DNA of 5,443 nucleotides from Clostridia bacterium (GTDB taxonomy: Bacteria; Bacillota; Clostridia; Oscillospirales; QAKW01): positions 1-5,443 of the forward strand of contig JAFSBD010000090.1 in assembly GCA_017442025.1 (NCBI GenBank), written 5' to 3'. The notes under the pieces were generated by a model. It was not told the origin of the DNA. It searched no databases and worked only from the letters and a program-made list of their open reading frames with translations. The position numbers were made by a program, and so were the translations under genes. This document shows positions 4,934-5,443 of this stretch, piece by piece. Position 1 is the stretch's first letter. Every line of letters starts with the position of its first letter.

Positions 4934-5443
4934 ATGAACTATTTAGATGCAACAAATGAAGAACTGTTGAAGGAATTGGAAGAACTGCGTTCGCAGTATG
5001 CCCGTTTTATGGAGAATGTTCTCCGCTTGGATATTACACGCGGAAAGCCCGGTGCAGAGCAGTTGGAATTGAGCGAGGGAATGCTGAACATTCTATCCTC
5101 CAATGAGGATTGCTTTGATTCTAATGGTCTGGACTGCCGTAACTACGGGATTGTAGATGGAATTCCTGAGGCTAAAAAGTTATTTGCAGATGTTTTTTCG
5201 GTTCGACCCGAACAAATTATTTTAGGCGGAAACTCCAGCTTAAACATGATGTATGATACGGTTTGCCGCGCATTCTGTTTTGGTAATCTGGATAGTGTCC
5301 GTCCTTGGTGCAAGGAAGAGAAGATTAAATTTCTTTGCCCCGCTCCCGGGTATGACCGTCATTTTGGCGTTTGTGAACAGTTTAATATTGAAATGATTCC
5401 TGTCCCCATGCATGAGGATGGTCCCGATATGGACATGATCGAA
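4934..5443 (+). CDS. MocR-type class I aminotransferase, probable aspartate aminotransferase (N-terminal part)
   Basis: The reading frame starts at ATG 4934, with GAGGT (4924-4928) six bases before it, and stays open for 170 codons to the window edge, so the C-terminal part is missing. The pattern fits the PF12897-like 'Aminotran_MocR' family, which includes the Corynebacterium-type aspartate aminotransferases. Visible motifs: DITRGKP (33-39); RNYGIVDGIPEAKKLF (69-84), the expected substrate and PLP entry region; GGNSSLNMMYD (98-108), where the family binds PLP phosphate; CPAPGYDRHF (135-144); and PVPMHEDGPDMDMIE (156-170). The PLP lysine would lie downstream, outside the window. It is a cytoplasmic enzyme that would exchange amino groups between an amino acid such as aspartate and 2-oxoglutarate. 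Unlike true MocR regulators, the visible start has no winged-helix DNA-binding domain. It follows the RseC-family gene by three bases with no functional link evident. Confidence 0.88.
   Translation, partial: MNYLDATNEELLKELEELRSQYARFMENVLRLDITRGKPGAEQLELSEGMLNILSSNEDCFDSNGLDCRNYGIVDGIPEAKKLFADVFSVRPEQIILGGNSSLNMMYDTVCRAFCFGNLDSVRPWCKEEKIKFLCPAPGYDRHFGVCEQFNIEMIPVPMHEDGPDMDMIE

Overview
The window looks like core chromosome of an endospore-forming, anaerobic low-to-moderate G+C Firmicute, most likely class Clostridia. The reasons are the end of a forespore-type sigma factor (SigG-like), a MecA-type ClpC adaptor, a cdaA-cdaR cyclic di-AMP pair, a short DUF3343 protein paired with a class V desulfurase-like enzyme, strong purine-rich ribosome binding sites, TTG starts and many cysteines in cytoplasmic proteins. 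All recognisable genes are on the + strand. I see no transposon, CRISPR array, tRNA, rRNA or phage gene.

Layout: (1) 1-173, 3' end of a sigG-like gene; its last codons and stop codon lie inside a perfect terminator-like hairpin (158-189). (2) 229-810, mecA-like adaptor gene, followed by a long hairpin (813-850). (3) 937-1122 and 1148-2275, a two-gene unit: a 61-residue DUF3343 protein with a single cysteine and a cysteine desulfurase/selenocysteine lyase-like PLP enzyme with a TTG start. (4) 2276-2386, an AT-rich spacer with a good extended -10 promoter. (5) 2387-3223 and 3220-4464, cdaA (membrane diadenylate cyclase) and cdaR (YbbR-domain regulator), overlapping by 4 bases. (6) 4465-4528, a terminator-like hairpin followed directly by a perfect 18-base palindrome that covers most of the next gene's ribosome binding site. 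(7) 4529-4930, a RseC/MucC-family membrane protein with a four-cysteine cluster. (8) From 4934 to the window edge, the N-terminal 170 residues of a MocR-type (PF12897-like) class I aminotransferase, probably an aspartate aminotransferase.

How they work together: cdaA and cdaR form a known c-di-AMP synthesis and control module. glmM, which follows cdaAR in Bacillus and Listeria, is not here; an RseC-family gene and an aminotransferase follow instead. The DUF3343-desulfurase pair is a plausible sulfur or selenium donor/carrier module. sigG and mecA are adjacent but separated by a terminator, so they are probably separate transcription units.

Most of the window is ordinary conserved housekeeping and sporulation sequence. 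I do not see convincing evidence of a wholly new system. The least-explained parts are the DUF3343-desulfurase pair and the RNA/DNA structure between cdaR and the RseC-family gene.
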